Assembly (NCBI GenBank): GCA_030681645.1
Contig: JAUXRX010000049.1
Span: 62,001 to 126,000, forward strand
DNA: 64,000 nt
Direction of reading: 5' to 3'
From: Archangium sp.
GTDB taxonomy: Bacteria; Myxococcota; Myxococcia; Myxococcales; Myxococcaceae
The position numbers were made by a program, and so were the translations under genes. Below are positions 33,943 through 44,614 of this stretch, piece after piece. The number at the start of each line of letters is the position of its first letter. Position 1 is the stretch's first letter. The notes beneath the pieces are model-generated. The model did no database searches. It was not told where the DNA came from and saw only the letters and a program-made list of their open reading frames with translations.

Positions 33943-35028
33943 ATGCGCCTAGGAGTGCTGACCGGCGGTGGAGACTGCCCGGGGTTGAACGCCGTGCTGC
34001 GCGGGCTGGTGCGTCGCGGCGTGAACGAGCTCGGCTACGAGTTCGTCGGCATTCAGAACGGCTACGACGGGCTGATCCTTCCCGATCTCACCATGCCGCT
34101 GGGGCTCGCCCAGGTGCGGGGGATCTTGCCGAAGGGCGGCACCATTCTCGGGACCTCGAACAAGGCCGACCCCTTCAACTACGTGATGAAGGAAGGCGGC
34201 AAGACCATCACGAAGGACATGAGCGACGTGGTGCTCAAGCGCATCAAGGCGCTCAAGCTCGACGGCCTGGTCTGCATCGGCGGCGACGGCACCTTGACGA
34301 TGGCGCACAAGCTGGCCGAGCGCGGCGTGAAGATCGTCGCCTGCCCCAAGACCATCGACAACGATCTCTCGGGCACCGATCAGACCTTCGGCTTCGACAC
34401 CGCGGTCAACGTGATCTCCGAGGCGATCGACCGCCTCCACAGCACCGCCGAGGCGCACCAGCGGGTGATGGTGGTCGAGATCATGGGCCGCAACGCCGGC
34501 TTCCTCACCCTCGAGGGCGGCATCGCGGGCGGGGCCGACTTCATCCTCATTCCCGAGCTGCCGTACGACGTGGAGAAGATCGTGGCCCACCTGCTCGAGA
34601 TCTACGAGACGCGGAAGAAGTTCGCGATCGTGGCCATCTCCGAGGGCGCGTTTCCCCGCGGGGGCGCGCAGGCGGTGCAGGCGAAGGCCGACGAGATCCC
34701 CGGGCGTGGCGTGGTGCGGCTGGGCGGCTCGGGCAAGGTGCTCGCCGACCTGCTCGCGCCTCACCTCGAGGCCGAGATCCGCGTCACCGTGCTCGGTCAC
34801 CTCCAGCGCGGCGGCAGCCCCAGCCCGATGGATCGGGTGCTGGCCACCATGTACGGCGCGATGGTGCTCGACCTGGTGCGCGACGGAAAATGGGACCACA
34901 TGGTCTGCCTGCGTGACGGCAAGCTCGGCTTCTCGCCGCTGGCCGAGTCGCGCAAGGAACGCCAGGTGGACCCGCACGGCGACAAGGTGCGGCTGGCCAA
35001 ATCAATCGGGATCTCTTTCGGAGTCTGA
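33943..35028 (+). CDS. pfk: 6-phosphofructokinase
   Basis: A 361-residue enzyme phosphorylating fructose-6-phosphate, the control step of glycolysis. GGGDCPGLNA at the start, GGDGTLTMAH (near residue 106) and CPKTIDNDLSGTDQ (near residue 127) are diagnostic. Gly at the position equivalent to E. coli Gly104 with Lys in PKTIDND is the pattern of group III phosphofructokinases that generally use ATP. Its stop and the kinase start share one base (TGATG). In Myxococcus xanthus, the adjacent kinase Pkn4 phosphorylates and activates this enzyme, and the same arrangement is seen here. Confidence 0.95.
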   Translation: MRLGVLTGGGDCPGLNAVLRGLVRRGVNELGYEFVGIQNGYDGLILPDLTMPLGLAQVRGILPKGGTILGTSNKADPFNYVMKEGGKTITKDMSDVVLKRIKALKLDGLVCIGGDGTLTMAHKLAERGVKIVACPKTIDNDLSGTDQTFGFDTAVNVISEAIDRLHSTAEAHQRVMVVEIMGRNAGFLTLEGGIAGGADFILIPELPYDVEKIVAHLLEIYETRKKFAIVAISEGAFPRGGAQAVQAKADEIPGRGVVRLGGSGKVLADLLAPHLEAEIRVTVLGHLQRGGSPSPMDRVLATMYGAMVLDLVRDGKWDHMVCLRDGKLGFSPLAESRKERQVDPHGDKVRLAKSIGISFGV

Positions 35029-36833
35029 TGTCACTCGTCGGCCGCCACATCGGTCGTTACCGGATCCTGGAGCAGCTCGGCCAGGGCGGGATGAGTGTCG
35101 TCTACAAGGGCCTCGACACCACGCTCGACCGCGAAGTGGCGGTCAAGGTGCTGCACCCTCACCTCGCGGGCCGCGTCGAGTCACGCAAGCGCCTCGAGCG
35201 TGAAGCCAAGGCGGTGGCCCGGCTGCACCACCCGAACATCCTCGAGGTGTTCGACTACTCCGGGGAGGCCGCGGCCGACGCGTACCTGGTCACCGAGTAC
35301 ATCCGAGGGCAGACGCTGCGGCAGTTCATCACCGACGAGGCGCTGCAGCCGCCGGAGGTCGCGGCGATGGTGGTGCACGAGCTCGCCTCGGCGCTCGCGC
35401 ACGCGCACGAAGCGGGCATTCTCCACCGCGATCTGAAGCCCGAGAACGTGATGGTGCGCGAAGACGGCGTGCTCAAGCTGATGGACTTCGGCATCGCGAA
35501 GATCCTCGACCGCGACGAGAAGATGACCATGACCGGCGCGCTGGTAGGCAGCCCCGCCCACATGGCCCCGGAGATCATCGAAGGCGAAGAGGCCGGCGCC
35601 GAGGCCGACGTCTTCTCGCTGGGCACGATGCTGTACCTGTTCGCCACCGGGAAGCTGCCCTTCGTCGCGCCCAACACCACCGCCACGCTCAAGCGCATCC
35701 TCGACTGCGTGTACGACGACCCGCGGCAGGTGGTGCCCACGGTGTCCGACGAGCTGGCGGAGATCATCGGCAACTGCCTGCAGCGCCAGCCGGGCAACCG
35801 CTTTTCCACCGCGGGCAAGCTGCGCGACGCGCTGGCCGAGTACCTGGCCACCGTGGGCCTCACCCGCCCCCACGAGGAGCTGGCGAAGTTCTTCCTCGAG
35901 CCCCGCGGCTACCGCAAGGAGCTGACGCCCCGCATCACCGCCGCCCTGCTCGCCCAGGCCGAGAAGTCGATCGCCGAGAAGAAGTCCGCCAGGGCGATGT
36001 CGGCCCTCAACCAGGTGCTCGCGCACGAGCCGAACAACGCCCGCGCCAACGAGCTGCTCGGCCAGATGCGCGCGCGCAAGCAGCGCGAGGCGCGGGTCAA
36101 GCGCATCCAGAAGCTCGCGTTCATGGGCGGCATCGCCTTCATCGTGGCCATGAGCGCCGTGCAGGGCGTTCGCATCGCCTTGCGGCCCATGCCGTTCGTG
36201 TACCGGTTCGCGCTCTCGCCCACCGACGTGACGCTGGCCAGCGTGGCGTGGCCCCGGCTGCCCGAGCCGGTGAAGCCGCCCGAAGATCCGCCCGTGCTCG
36301 TCACCAACGACCCGCCGGTGCCGGTCAAGCCGCCCGTGGCCACGGTCAAGCTGGCGCCGCTCAAGCCGACCGTCGAGCTGCTCGACGTGGCGTTGATCGT
36401 GCGGCCCTTCGGTTACCTCCAGGTCGACGATGGTCCGCGCAGCGTCGACGCGCTGGCGCGGCACGTGCTCAAGCTGCCCCCCGGGTCGCACCGCTTCACC
36501 GTCACCTGCGATCTCTGCGAGACGCAGGGCCGAAGCGTGACCGTCGACGTCAAGAAGGGCGAAGAGATCCCCCTGGTGGCGCCGCTCAAGCCGTCGCTGG
36601 TCTCGTTCCAGGGCTGGCCCGACGAGGCGAAGGTGCGCGTCGGCGGCATCGAGAAGACCGTCAAGGAATCGCAGGGCGCGCCGTTCAGGCTCTCCACGCC
36701 CGCGTCGGGCAACCCGGAGATGCGGCACAAGGTGGAATACACGGTGAGCGTCGGGGGTGAGGTGGTGGCGAAAGACGTGCAATTCGCGGTGCCGGGCAGG
36801 CCGCTGTTGATCGAAAAGAAGGCCGCGCCATGA
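35028..36833 (+). CDS. pkn4: Membrane Ser/Thr protein kinase (Pkn4-like)
   Basis: A 601-residue Hanks-type kinase. The catalytic domain (residues ~9-275) has the glycine loop LGQGGMSVVYKG, Lys40 in VAVKVL, HRDLKPENV (near residue 134), DFGIAK (~153) and the activation-loop region GSPAHMAPE. A membrane helix at about residues 362-384 is preceded by a TPR-like region and followed by a Pro-rich and a ~180-residue extracytoplasmic domain with two cysteines (CDLCE). The operon with pfk matches the M. xanthus pfk-pkn4 pair, so PFK is the likely substrate. Its stop overlaps the ATG of the next gene. Confidence 0.93.
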   Translation: MSLVGRHIGRYRILEQLGQGGMSVVYKGLDTTLDREVAVKVLHPHLAGRVESRKRLEREAKAVARLHHPNILEVFDYSGEAAADAYLVTEYIRGQTLRQFITDEALQPPEVAAMVVHELASALAHAHEAGILHRDLKPENVMVREDGVLKLMDFGIAKILDRDEKMTMTGALVGSPAHMAPEIIEGEEAGAEADVFSLGTMLYLFATGKLPFVAPNTTATLKRILDCVYDDPRQVVPTVSDELAEIIGNCLQRQPGNRFSTAGKLRDALAEYLATVGLTRPHEELAKFFLEPRGYRKELTPRITAALLAQAEKSIAEKKSARAMSALNQVLAHEPNNARANELLGQMRARKQREARVKRIQKLAFMGGIAFIVAMSAVQGVRIALRPMPFVYRFALSPTDVTLASVAWPRLPEPVKPPEDPPVLVTNDPPVPVKPPVATVKLAPLKPTVELLDVALIVRPFGYLQVDDGPRSVDALARHVLKLPPGSHRFTVTCDLCETQGRSVTVDVKKGEEIPLVAPLKPSLVSFQGWPDEAKVRVGGIEKTVKESQGAPFRLSTPASGNPEMRHKVEYTVSVGGEVVAKDVQFAVPGRPLLIEKKAAP

Positions 36834-37897
36834 CGGCCCCTCCAGTCGGAAAGAGCGGGGCCCAGACCGTTCATCCCGAGCGAAGTCGAGGGACGAGCGT
36901 GCGCGGTGGCCCCTCGACTCCGCTCGGGGTGAACGGGGTTGGCCTGATTGGCCTGCTGGTGCTGCTCAGCGCCCTCCCCGCCTTCGCCCAGGTGGTGCCC
37001 GAGCGCGAGATGGAGATCATCCAGTCGCTCTACGACGCGGGGAAGTACGCCGACGCGGCGCGCCGGGCCAACGAGTCGATCGCGCTGGCGAACTTCTCTG
37101 ATGCGCAGCGGGTGCGGCTGTTCGAGATCTCGGCGCTCTCGGCGTTCAACCTGAGCGACCTCAAGGGCGCGCAGGCCGCCTTCCTGCAGTTGCTGCGCGT
37201 CAACCCCGACTACATCCTCGACCCGTTCGCCGTGCCTCCCACGGCCATCAAGGTCTTCGAGCAGGTGCGCAAGGAGAACGCCGACGCGCTCAACCTGGTG
37301 CGGCAGCAGATCGCGCTGCGCATCGATCAGAACAAGCGGGCCGCGGCCGAGTTCGAGCGCCTGCGGCTCGAGCAGGAAGAGCGCAGGCGCAAGGCCGATT
37401 TCCTGGCCAACGACATCAAGGTGCGCACCATCGAGAAGCGCTCGATGCTGGTGAACTTTCTCCCCTTCGGGGCGGGCCAGTTTCAGCAGGGCCGCGTGGG
37501 CTGGGGCGCCGCGTTCGCCGTGTCGGAAGGCCTGATGGCGGTCTTGAGCATCGTCTCGTACTTCGCCATCAACGCGCTCTACAAGACCGAGACCTTCACC
37601 TGGACCGATCGCCTCACCAGCCCGGAGAAGAACGGTGTGTTCAGCTTCCCCGCGCGCGTCTTCGACCCGAATCGCAAGACCGAGCGCGACGTGTGGACAG
37701 GGCTCAAGTACGGCACCGGCATCGCCTTCTACGCGCTGTGGGCCATCGGCGCGGGCGACGCGGTCTGGCGCCACCAGGACGAGATCATCACCGAGACCCG
37801 CGAGCCGGTGAAGCCGGACTCGAAGGTCCCCACGGCCCACTTCAACATCTACCCCACGCAAGGCGGACTCGGCGCGGGGGTCACCATTGGCTTTTAG
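36830..37897 (+). CDS. TPR-type periplasmic/membrane protein with a REP-modified start
   Basis: The frame from ATG 36830 (overlapping the kinase stop) gives 355 residues. A GTG at 36929 would begin right at a signal peptide (NGVGLIGLLVLLSALPAFAQ) and give 322 residues. The bases between are a REP-like element (36869-36934). The mature protein has TPR-like helices (LYDAGKYADAARRANES), a charged coiled coil (RRLEQEERRRKADFL-like), and two membrane helices in the C-terminal third (AFAVSEGLMAVLSIVSYFAI and GIAFYALWAIGAG). Function unknown; it is translated with the pfk-pkn4 operon. Confidence 0.78.
   Translation: MTAPPVGKSGAQTVHPERSRGTSVRGGPSTPLGVNGVGLIGLLVLLSALPAFAQVVPEREMEIIQSLYDAGKYADAARRANESIALANFSDAQRVRLFEISALSAFNLSDLKGAQAAFLQLLRVNPDYILDPFAVPPTAIKVFEQVRKENADALNLVRQQIALRIDQNKRAAAEFERLRLEQEERRRKADFLANDIKVRTIEKRSMLVNFLPFGAGQFQQGRVGWGAAFAVSEGLMAVLSIVSYFAINALYKTETFTWTDRLTSPEKNGVFSFPARVFDPNRKTERDVWTGLKYGTGIAFYALWAIGAGDAVWRHQDEIITETREPVKPDSKVPTAHFNIYPTQGGLGAGVTIGF
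36869..36934. repeat. REP-like palindromic element inside a coding start
   Basis: A 66-bp near-perfect palindrome: GTTCATCCCGAGCG with its continuation AAGTCGAGGG pairs with CCCTCGACT and CGCTCGGGGTGAAC at the other end. In frame it encodes VHPERSRG on the plus strand, a peptide that appears wherever this repeat is read through. It separates the start codon region from the signal peptide of the gene at 36830-37897. Confidence 0.8.
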
Positions 37898-37912
37898 AAA
37901 GCAGGAGCACTG

Positions 37913-39793
<1,881 letters not shown>

Positions 39794-39795
39794 CA

Positions 39796-40377
39796 ATGCA
39801 TAAGCCATTGAAACGACAGGGCGACAGGGGCGCGCCGGCCATGGCCGGGTTGTTGCTCTACGTCATCGTGTCCACCCCGCTCCAGGGGTGCCTCTTTCCG
39901 CAGGACGAAGACGTGTTCCCCGAGCTCCCGCCCAAGCGCAACAGTCCGCTGCAGATCAGGGCTCAAACGCCGGAGCTGCGCACGACCTTCTACAACTCGA
40001 CGATGTGCCAGTCGCTCAACAAGGCGTTCACCCTCACCGTGGAGGACGAGGACACGGTCGACGTGGTGAGCAGCATCTGGTTCATCGGCGAGACGACGAC
40101 GCAGCCCTTCATTCCCACCAGCGTGCCGGGTGGGTCGAAGATCAGGTCGGTCACCGCGCCCAGCTCGCTGGGCTTCAGGAGCGCCCTGGCGAACCTCACC
40201 TCGGGTAGCACCCAGACCCTCACTGTCTTCGTCGCCGACACCCTCTTCCAGGAAGTCCTGGGCGGCAACGTCGAGGTCCAGCAGCGCGAGGAACGGCTGG
40301 TCGACGGCGTGCTGCTCAGGGACGTCGGCTACAAAGACAGCTTCACCTGGGTGCTCGACGTGGAGCCCTGCCCATGA
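39796..40377 (+). CDS. Lipoprotein of unknown function
   Basis: A 193-residue protein with an N-terminal basic stretch, a hydrophobic segment and a lipobox (PLQGC, Cys32). The mature domain is mainly strands (residues ~50-190) with a few acidic stretches (VEDEDTVDVV). An in-frame GTG at 39790 would overlap the preceding stop. No family is recognised. Its stop overlaps the ATG of a larger lipoprotein (ATGA), so the two are co-translated and probably act together at the cell surface. Confidence 0.75.
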   Translation: MHKPLKRQGDRGAPAMAGLLLYVIVSTPLQGCLFPQDEDVFPELPPKRNSPLQIRAQTPELRTTFYNSTMCQSLNKAFTLTVEDEDTVDVVSSIWFIGETTTQPFIPTSVPGGSKIRSVTAPSSLGFRSALANLTSGSTQTLTVFVADTLFQEVLGGNVEVQQREERLVDGVLLRDVGYKDSFTWVLDVEPCP

Positions 40378-42140
40378 AGGCGCTGCTGCCCCTCACGCTG
40401 CTGTTGCTCGGCGCGTGCGCGATGCCTCCGCCGCCGGCTGAGCGGATCTGCGCGTCGGACTCAGAGTGTCTGTCGGGGCAGCTGTGCTTCGCCGAAGGGT
40501 GCGGCGACCCTGGAAAGAACATCGTGGTCGAGGTCGAGGGCGGCGCGCTCAACGGTCAGTACGCGCGCGACTTCGCGCTCGAGGCCGGCAGCCTGGGCGC
40601 CCTCTACAGCCCCCACATGGGCGGTCCGCTCTCGGTGAGCGGGGAATTTCAGCGTGAGCGCTCGGCCTCGAGCAACCCGCTCGATCGCACCTCCTACACC
40701 GAGTCGGTCGTGCTCCGCGCGGTGGGCCAGAGCAAGCTGCTGCCGGGCATCGTGCGCACCTACGAGCAGCGCTTCGCCAACACCGAGCGCGGCTCGTTCG
40801 AGATGAAGGTCGGCGCGGGCACCTTCGTGGTCACCGCCATGCCGGGCGACCGCACCGTTCCGCCCGTCGCCAACAACGTGAGCGTCGAGGCTGCCGGAGG
40901 CATGGCGCCAGCGGTCACCTTCGTCTTCCCCGCGGTCGATGGCGCTCCGGCGCTCACCGGGCAGTTGATCAAGAAGGTCGACCGCACCCTGCTCCCCCCC
41001 GAGCCCGTGCTGCTGAGCACCGGCTACTCGCAGGACGGCGGCGTACCCACCATCGACCTGCAGCTCTTCGACGTGCAGGGCAATCAGCCGCTCTCGCAGC
41101 GCTTCCCCGTCGGCACCCTGACGGGCGAGTTCGCCATCACCGTCAGCCCCGAGGCGCGCAACAAGGCCAACCTGATCCTGGTGGCGTCTCCTCGCGAGCC
41201 CGGCGTCCCCATTCCCACCAAGCGCTTCGTCTTGCCTGCGCAGACCACCACCTCGGTCTCGCTGGAGTACGGCGACTTCGGTGAGGCCGCTGACGACGTG
41301 CAGGGCACCATCCTCGACAGCACGGGGGCCCCCATCGTGGGCGCACAGGTGGTGCTCGAGGGCACGGTGGTCGGCGACGGCACCTTCCGCTCGAAGATCG
41401 TCGAGACCAACGCCACCGGCGACTTCAAGGTCACCTCGCTCGGTTCCAAGTCAGACGGCAGCTTCATGCTGACGGTGGTGCCGCCCAAGGGCAGCCGCGC
41501 CGCCTACAGCCAGCGCAGCGTCACGGTGAAGGTGACCAGGGCCGTGGGCGCGCCGAAGGCGACGGGCACGCTCAGCCCCCAGACGCTCACCCTCGAGGAC
41601 AGGTTGATCGCGAAGGGCTTCGTCACTCGTCCTGGCAGCAACGAGAAGCCGGCGAGCGGCGTGTACGTGCGCGCGACGCTTCAGCTGGAGACCCGCAGCA
41701 CCGACGAACTCAAGGCGTTGCCCGTCGAGCCGGCCGAGGCGGTGACCAAAGAGGACGGCACCTTCGAGCTGCCCCTGGACCCTGGCGTCTGGCGCTTCGA
41801 GTACACGCCCGGCGAGCTGCTGCCGATCTCCAGCCGCCTGGTCACCATCAAGGCGGCGATCGACGACAAGACCGGGCTCAAGCTTCCCACCCAGGACCTC
41901 AACCCCGTCGAACTCTCCTTCGGCCGGACGGTGTCGGGCATCGTCACCGGAACGGTGATGGCTCAGACGGGCACGGTCGATCAGCCGGTCCCCTATTCGC
42001 AGCTGCGCTTCTTCCGGGTCACCAACGTGGAAGGCCGGCCGGCGTCGATTCTGCTGGGCACGGCGATCGCGGACGACCGCGGCAAGTACCAGGTGGTGCT
42101 GCCGACCGTGCCGATGGCCGACGCGGGCGTGACGCCTTAA
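40374..42140 (+). CDS. Large lipoprotein with carboxypeptidase-regulatory-like domains
   Basis: A 588-residue lipoprotein (LLLGAC, Cys15) with a short Cys-rich segment (CASDSECLSGQLCFAEGC) followed by repeated beta-sandwich domains. DVQGTILDSTGAPIVGAQVV with ATGDFKVTSL, and SGVYVRATLQ with KEDGTFELPLDPG, match the CarboxypepD_reg/Big-like folds found in surface adhesins and transport-linked proteins. No catalytic motif is present. It is likely exposed at the outer membrane. Its last four bases overlap the stop of the convergent gene. Confidence 0.78.
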   Translation: MKALLPLTLLLLGACAMPPPPAERICASDSECLSGQLCFAEGCGDPGKNIVVEVEGGALNGQYARDFALEAGSLGALYSPHMGGPLSVSGEFQRERSASSNPLDRTSYTESVVLRAVGQSKLLPGIVRTYEQRFANTERGSFEMKVGAGTFVVTAMPGDRTVPPVANNVSVEAAGGMAPAVTFVFPAVDGAPALTGQLIKKVDRTLLPPEPVLLSTGYSQDGGVPTIDLQLFDVQGNQPLSQRFPVGTLTGEFAITVSPEARNKANLILVASPREPGVPIPTKRFVLPAQTTTSVSLEYGDFGEAADDVQGTILDSTGAPIVGAQVVLEGTVVGDGTFRSKIVETNATGDFKVTSLGSKSDGSFMLTVVPPKGSRAAYSQRSVTVKVTRAVGAPKATGTLSPQTLTLEDRLIAKGFVTRPGSNEKPASGVYVRATLQLETRSTDELKALPVEPAEAVTKEDGTFELPLDPGVWRFEYTPGELLPISSRLVTIKAAIDDKTGLKLPTQDLNPVELSFGRTVSGIVTGTVMAQTGTVDQPVPYSQLRFFRVTNVEGRPASILLGTAIADDRGKYQVVLPTVPMADAGVTP

Positions 42141-42610
42141 GGCTTCGGCTCGAGCAGTTCCTTGAGCTCATCCACCGTGGGGCCCGCCGTGCCTGCGAAC
42201 TGCACCGAGGCCGTGGAGTAGAGGTCGAGCGCGCGCTCGAGCAGGCCGAAGGTGTTGCGCACCCGGTCCCGGTTCTCCAGGCCGCAGCTCGCCTCGCTGA
42301 CGCGCTTGCGGCGCAGCCAGTCGACGCGGAACTTGAGGAAGCGCTGGTCGGAGCTGCGCGCCGCCTGCCCCACCGCCTGCTGCCGCTGCTGCTCGAGCTC
42401 GGCGAAGAGCGCGCGGGCATCGCCGAGGCAGGCCTCCTCGGTGCGCAGCTCGCCGACGGGCGGTCGATCGGGCGTCATGCTCAACACCGAGCGGTAGACG
42501 CTGAAGATGATCAGGCACGAGAAGCCGATGGTGACGACCAGGTAGAGCCCCAGCGAGGCCATGCGGTACGGGCGGAACCGCGGATCTTTCGGGTCGTCGG
42601 CGGTGCTCAT
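42137..42610 (-). CDS. Membrane hypothetical protein
   Basis: A 157-residue protein with one membrane helix (residues ~17-38, MASLGLYLVVTIGFSCLIIF) and a helical soluble region (ALFAELEQQRQQAVGQAAR) with two cysteines. The last part (residues ~110-157) is amphipathic. The family is not recognised. The ATG overlaps the stop of the upstream TPR-like gene, and it forms one transcript with the genes at 42607-44763. Confidence 0.68.
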   Translation of the reverse strand: MSTADDPKDPRFRPYRMASLGLYLVVTIGFSCLIIFSVYRSVLSMTPDRPPVGELRTEEACLGDARALFAELEQQRQQAVGQAARSSDQRFLKFRVDWLRRKRVSEASCGLENRDRVRNTFGLLERALDLYSTASVQFAGTAGPTVDELKELLEPKP

Positions 42611-43578
42611 CGCGGTCCCGGCGCGGGGGCCGGTGCAGGTACCGGCGCGGGTGCGACGGGGGCAGGCGCCACCGGAACGCCAGGCGCCGGCGCCACAGGA
42701 GCGGCCGGCACGGTCCTCTGCAGCCGGGAGAGGAACTGCATGCGGAAGTCGCTGGCCGGGTAGCTGCCGAACGCTTCCTTGGCGATGGCCACCGCCTGGT
42801 CCTTGCCGTTGGTCATGTCGTACGACTGCATCAGCATCAGCATGGCGAAGTCACGCAGCTTGGCCTTCTTGTCGCCGTCGACGAAGCGCACCAGGGGCTT
42901 GATCGCCTCGTCGAACTTGCGCGACTGGAAGAGCGCGTTGCCCAGGTAGAACGACGCCTCGAGCGCGTCTTCGGGCACCGGGTCCATGTTCAGGAAGCGG
43001 TTGAGCTGCGCGATGGTGTCGGGCCAGTCCTGGCGGCGGAAGGCGGCCTTGCCCTTCTCCAGCACCACGCCGCCGATCTCCTTGCGCAGCAGCACCGCGC
43101 GGTCCTGCAGCACCAGCCTGGCGAAGGGCGACTGCTTGCCCTGGTCGAGCTTGTTGAGCGCGTCGACGCCCTTGAGCCGCTCTTCGCCGGGCAGCGTGGT
43201 CATCTGCCGGTAGACCTGCAGGGCCGACTGCTCGGCGGCGAGCTGGGCAGTGGCGTCGGCCTTGAGCTTGTCGATGGTGGCCGTCAGGTCGCCCACCTGC
43301 TTCTCCAGGCGCTCCTTCTCGGCGTTCGCGTTCGAGGCGCGGGCGTTGGAGATCACCACCACCCCGGCCACGCAGAGCGCTGCGAAGACCACGTAGGCCG
43401 CGCCGGTGCTGAACCAGGTGCGGCTCTGGAACGCGTCCTGCTGCGCCGAGACGAGCTTGAGCTCGGCGTGCAGCGTCTTGAGCGCGTTGTCGGTCTTGAT
43501 GGTCATGTTCCGCGACTCGACGACTTCGCGGCGGATCTCTTCGAGGAGCTTGCTCGACTCAGCAGACGTATCGGCCAT
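42607..43578 (-). CDS. TPR/coiled-coil membrane protein
   Basis: A 323-residue protein with an N-terminal coiled coil (residues ~5-50), one membrane helix (WFSTGAAYVVFAALCVAGVVVI, ~55-77), another coiled segment (residues ~80-120), and TPR-like helices (residues ~170-260, WPDTIAQLNRFLNMDP and FYLGNALFQSRKFDEAIKP). It ends in a Pro/Ala tail, PVPAPAPAPGPR. This suggests a periplasmic scaffold. Its stop overlaps the next gene start. Confidence 0.75.
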   Translation of the reverse strand: MADTSAESSKLLEEIRREVVESRNMTIKTDNALKTLHAELKLVSAQQDAFQSRTWFSTGAAYVVFAALCVAGVVVISNARASNANAEKERLEKQVGDLTATIDKLKADATAQLAAEQSALQVYRQMTTLPGEERLKGVDALNKLDQGKQSPFARLVLQDRAVLLRKEIGGVVLEKGKAAFRRQDWPDTIAQLNRFLNMDPVPEDALEASFYLGNALFQSRKFDEAIKPLVRFVDGDKKAKLRDFAMLMLMQSYDMTNGKDQAVAIAKEAFGSYPASDFRMQFLSRLQRTVPAAPVAPAPGVPVAPAPVAPAPVPAPAPAPGPR

Positions 43579-43598
43579 GGCGAGCGGGCTCTATCAGA

Positions 43599-44243
43599 TC
43601 AGAAGCCGGGCACGTCGAGATCGCGCTTCGGCGGCGGAGGAAAGAAGATCGTGAACAGGGCGCTGAACGCGACGCCGCCGACGTTGATTCCCGAGATCGG
43701 CGACAGCACGCTGCGCGAGTTGATGTAGCGGGCCTCGAGCGAGATGCCGTAGCGGTCGGCGAACCGCCAGGTGGCCCCGGCTGAAGCCGAGAAGGCGAGC
43801 AGCACGCGCTCGGGCTGCGAGTTGACGCGCGAGGTGATGGCCGAGAGCAGCGGTCCTGCCTGCACGGCGAGGTAGGGCATGAAGCCCTTGAAGAACACGT
43901 TGTTGCCGGTGAACCGGCCTCCCAGCAGAACGCCGTAGGCGCCCGAGGTGTATTCCTGCTTCTGGCCGTCGGGCAGCGCGAGGTTGATGGTCTCGAAGCC
44001 GCCGAAGAGATCGATCGACAGCTCGAGCGCGCTCGACACGCCGTACCCGAAGCTGGCCGTCAGCTGCGGCCCACCCGACAAGCCGGGAAGGACCGGCGTG
44101 CCGGCCTGGGCCGCCCTGTCGATGAAGTACCAGTTGGGGATCCAGCGGAACCCGCCGCCAACCGAGATGCGGCCCCAGCCGTCGATGCCGTCCGCCAACG
44201 CGGTGCTGCTCAAGAGCAGCACGCCCAACAGCAGCCGCCGCAT
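43599..44243 (-). CDS. Outer membrane beta-barrel protein
   Basis: A 214-residue protein with a signal peptide (RRLLLGVLLLSSTALA) and alternating Gly- and aromatic-rich strands (ISVGGGFRWIPNWYF; LTASFGYGVSSALELSIDL; GAYGVLLGGRFTG), typical of a small outer membrane beta-barrel; the C-terminus lacks a terminal aromatic residue only by one position (DVPGF). The ATG overlaps the stop of the preceding coiled-coil gene (TGATG). Exact family unknown. Confidence 0.75.
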   Translation of the reverse strand: MRRLLLGVLLLSSTALADGIDGWGRISVGGGFRWIPNWYFIDRAAQAGTPVLPGLSGGPQLTASFGYGVSSALELSIDLFGGFETINLALPDGQKQEYTSGAYGVLLGGRFTGNNVFFKGFMPYLAVQAGPLLSAITSRVNSQPERVLLAFSASAGATWRFADRYGISLEARYINSRSVLSPISGINVGGVAFSALFTIFFPPPPKRDLDVPGF

Positions 44244-44614
44244 CACCAGGTCTTCCAGCCGTCGACGCGCGGGCGGACGTGGGCGAACTGCGGAGGCATG
44301 GGGGCGGTGCGAGAGGTACGAGCCTGAGGCGGCGGCGCGACGCGCGGCGGGGGCGCTGGGGGAGGCACCTCGAGTGGCTTCGCGGGTGCCGCGACCACCG
44401 GGGGCGCCGCCATCTTCTCTTCCAGCATCTTCACGTACATCTTCAGCTCGGCCAGCGCCTGCTCCCGCTCCATGAGGCGGCGGAAGAGATCGACCCGCTT
44501 CTCCTTCTCGTCCATCAGCTCGGAGTGGAGCTGCATCAGCGACGCCATGGCCTTCTCGGCGTAGCTCGCGGGCACCAGCTGCGCGGCGGCCTGGGTGGTG
44601 AGGGCTTCGTTCAT
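44243..44614 (-). CDS. Coiled-coil, Pro-rich hypothetical protein
   Basis: A 123-residue soluble protein with a central coiled coil (LMQLHSELMDEKEKRVDLF and MEREQALAELKMYVKMLEE, residues ~25-68) followed by a Pro/Ala-rich low-complexity tail. No signal peptide. ATG 44614 was chosen because the longer frame gives a Leu/Pro-rich leader without support, and it overlaps the stop of the upstream 50-residue gene (ATGA). The family is not recognised. Confidence 0.72.
   Translation of the reverse strand: MNEALTTQAAAQLVPASYAEKAMASLMQLHSELMDEKEKRVDLFRRLMEREQALAELKMYVKMLEEKMAAPPVVAAPAKPLEVPPPAPPPRVAPPPQARTSRTAPMPPQFAHVRPRVDGWKTW

Noticed and set aside
36830-36928. The repeat-derived peptide VHPERSRG as a functional leader
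   Set aside because: The peptide is the translation of a palindromic repeat rather than a conserved protein segment; it was kept only as a possible in-frame extension.
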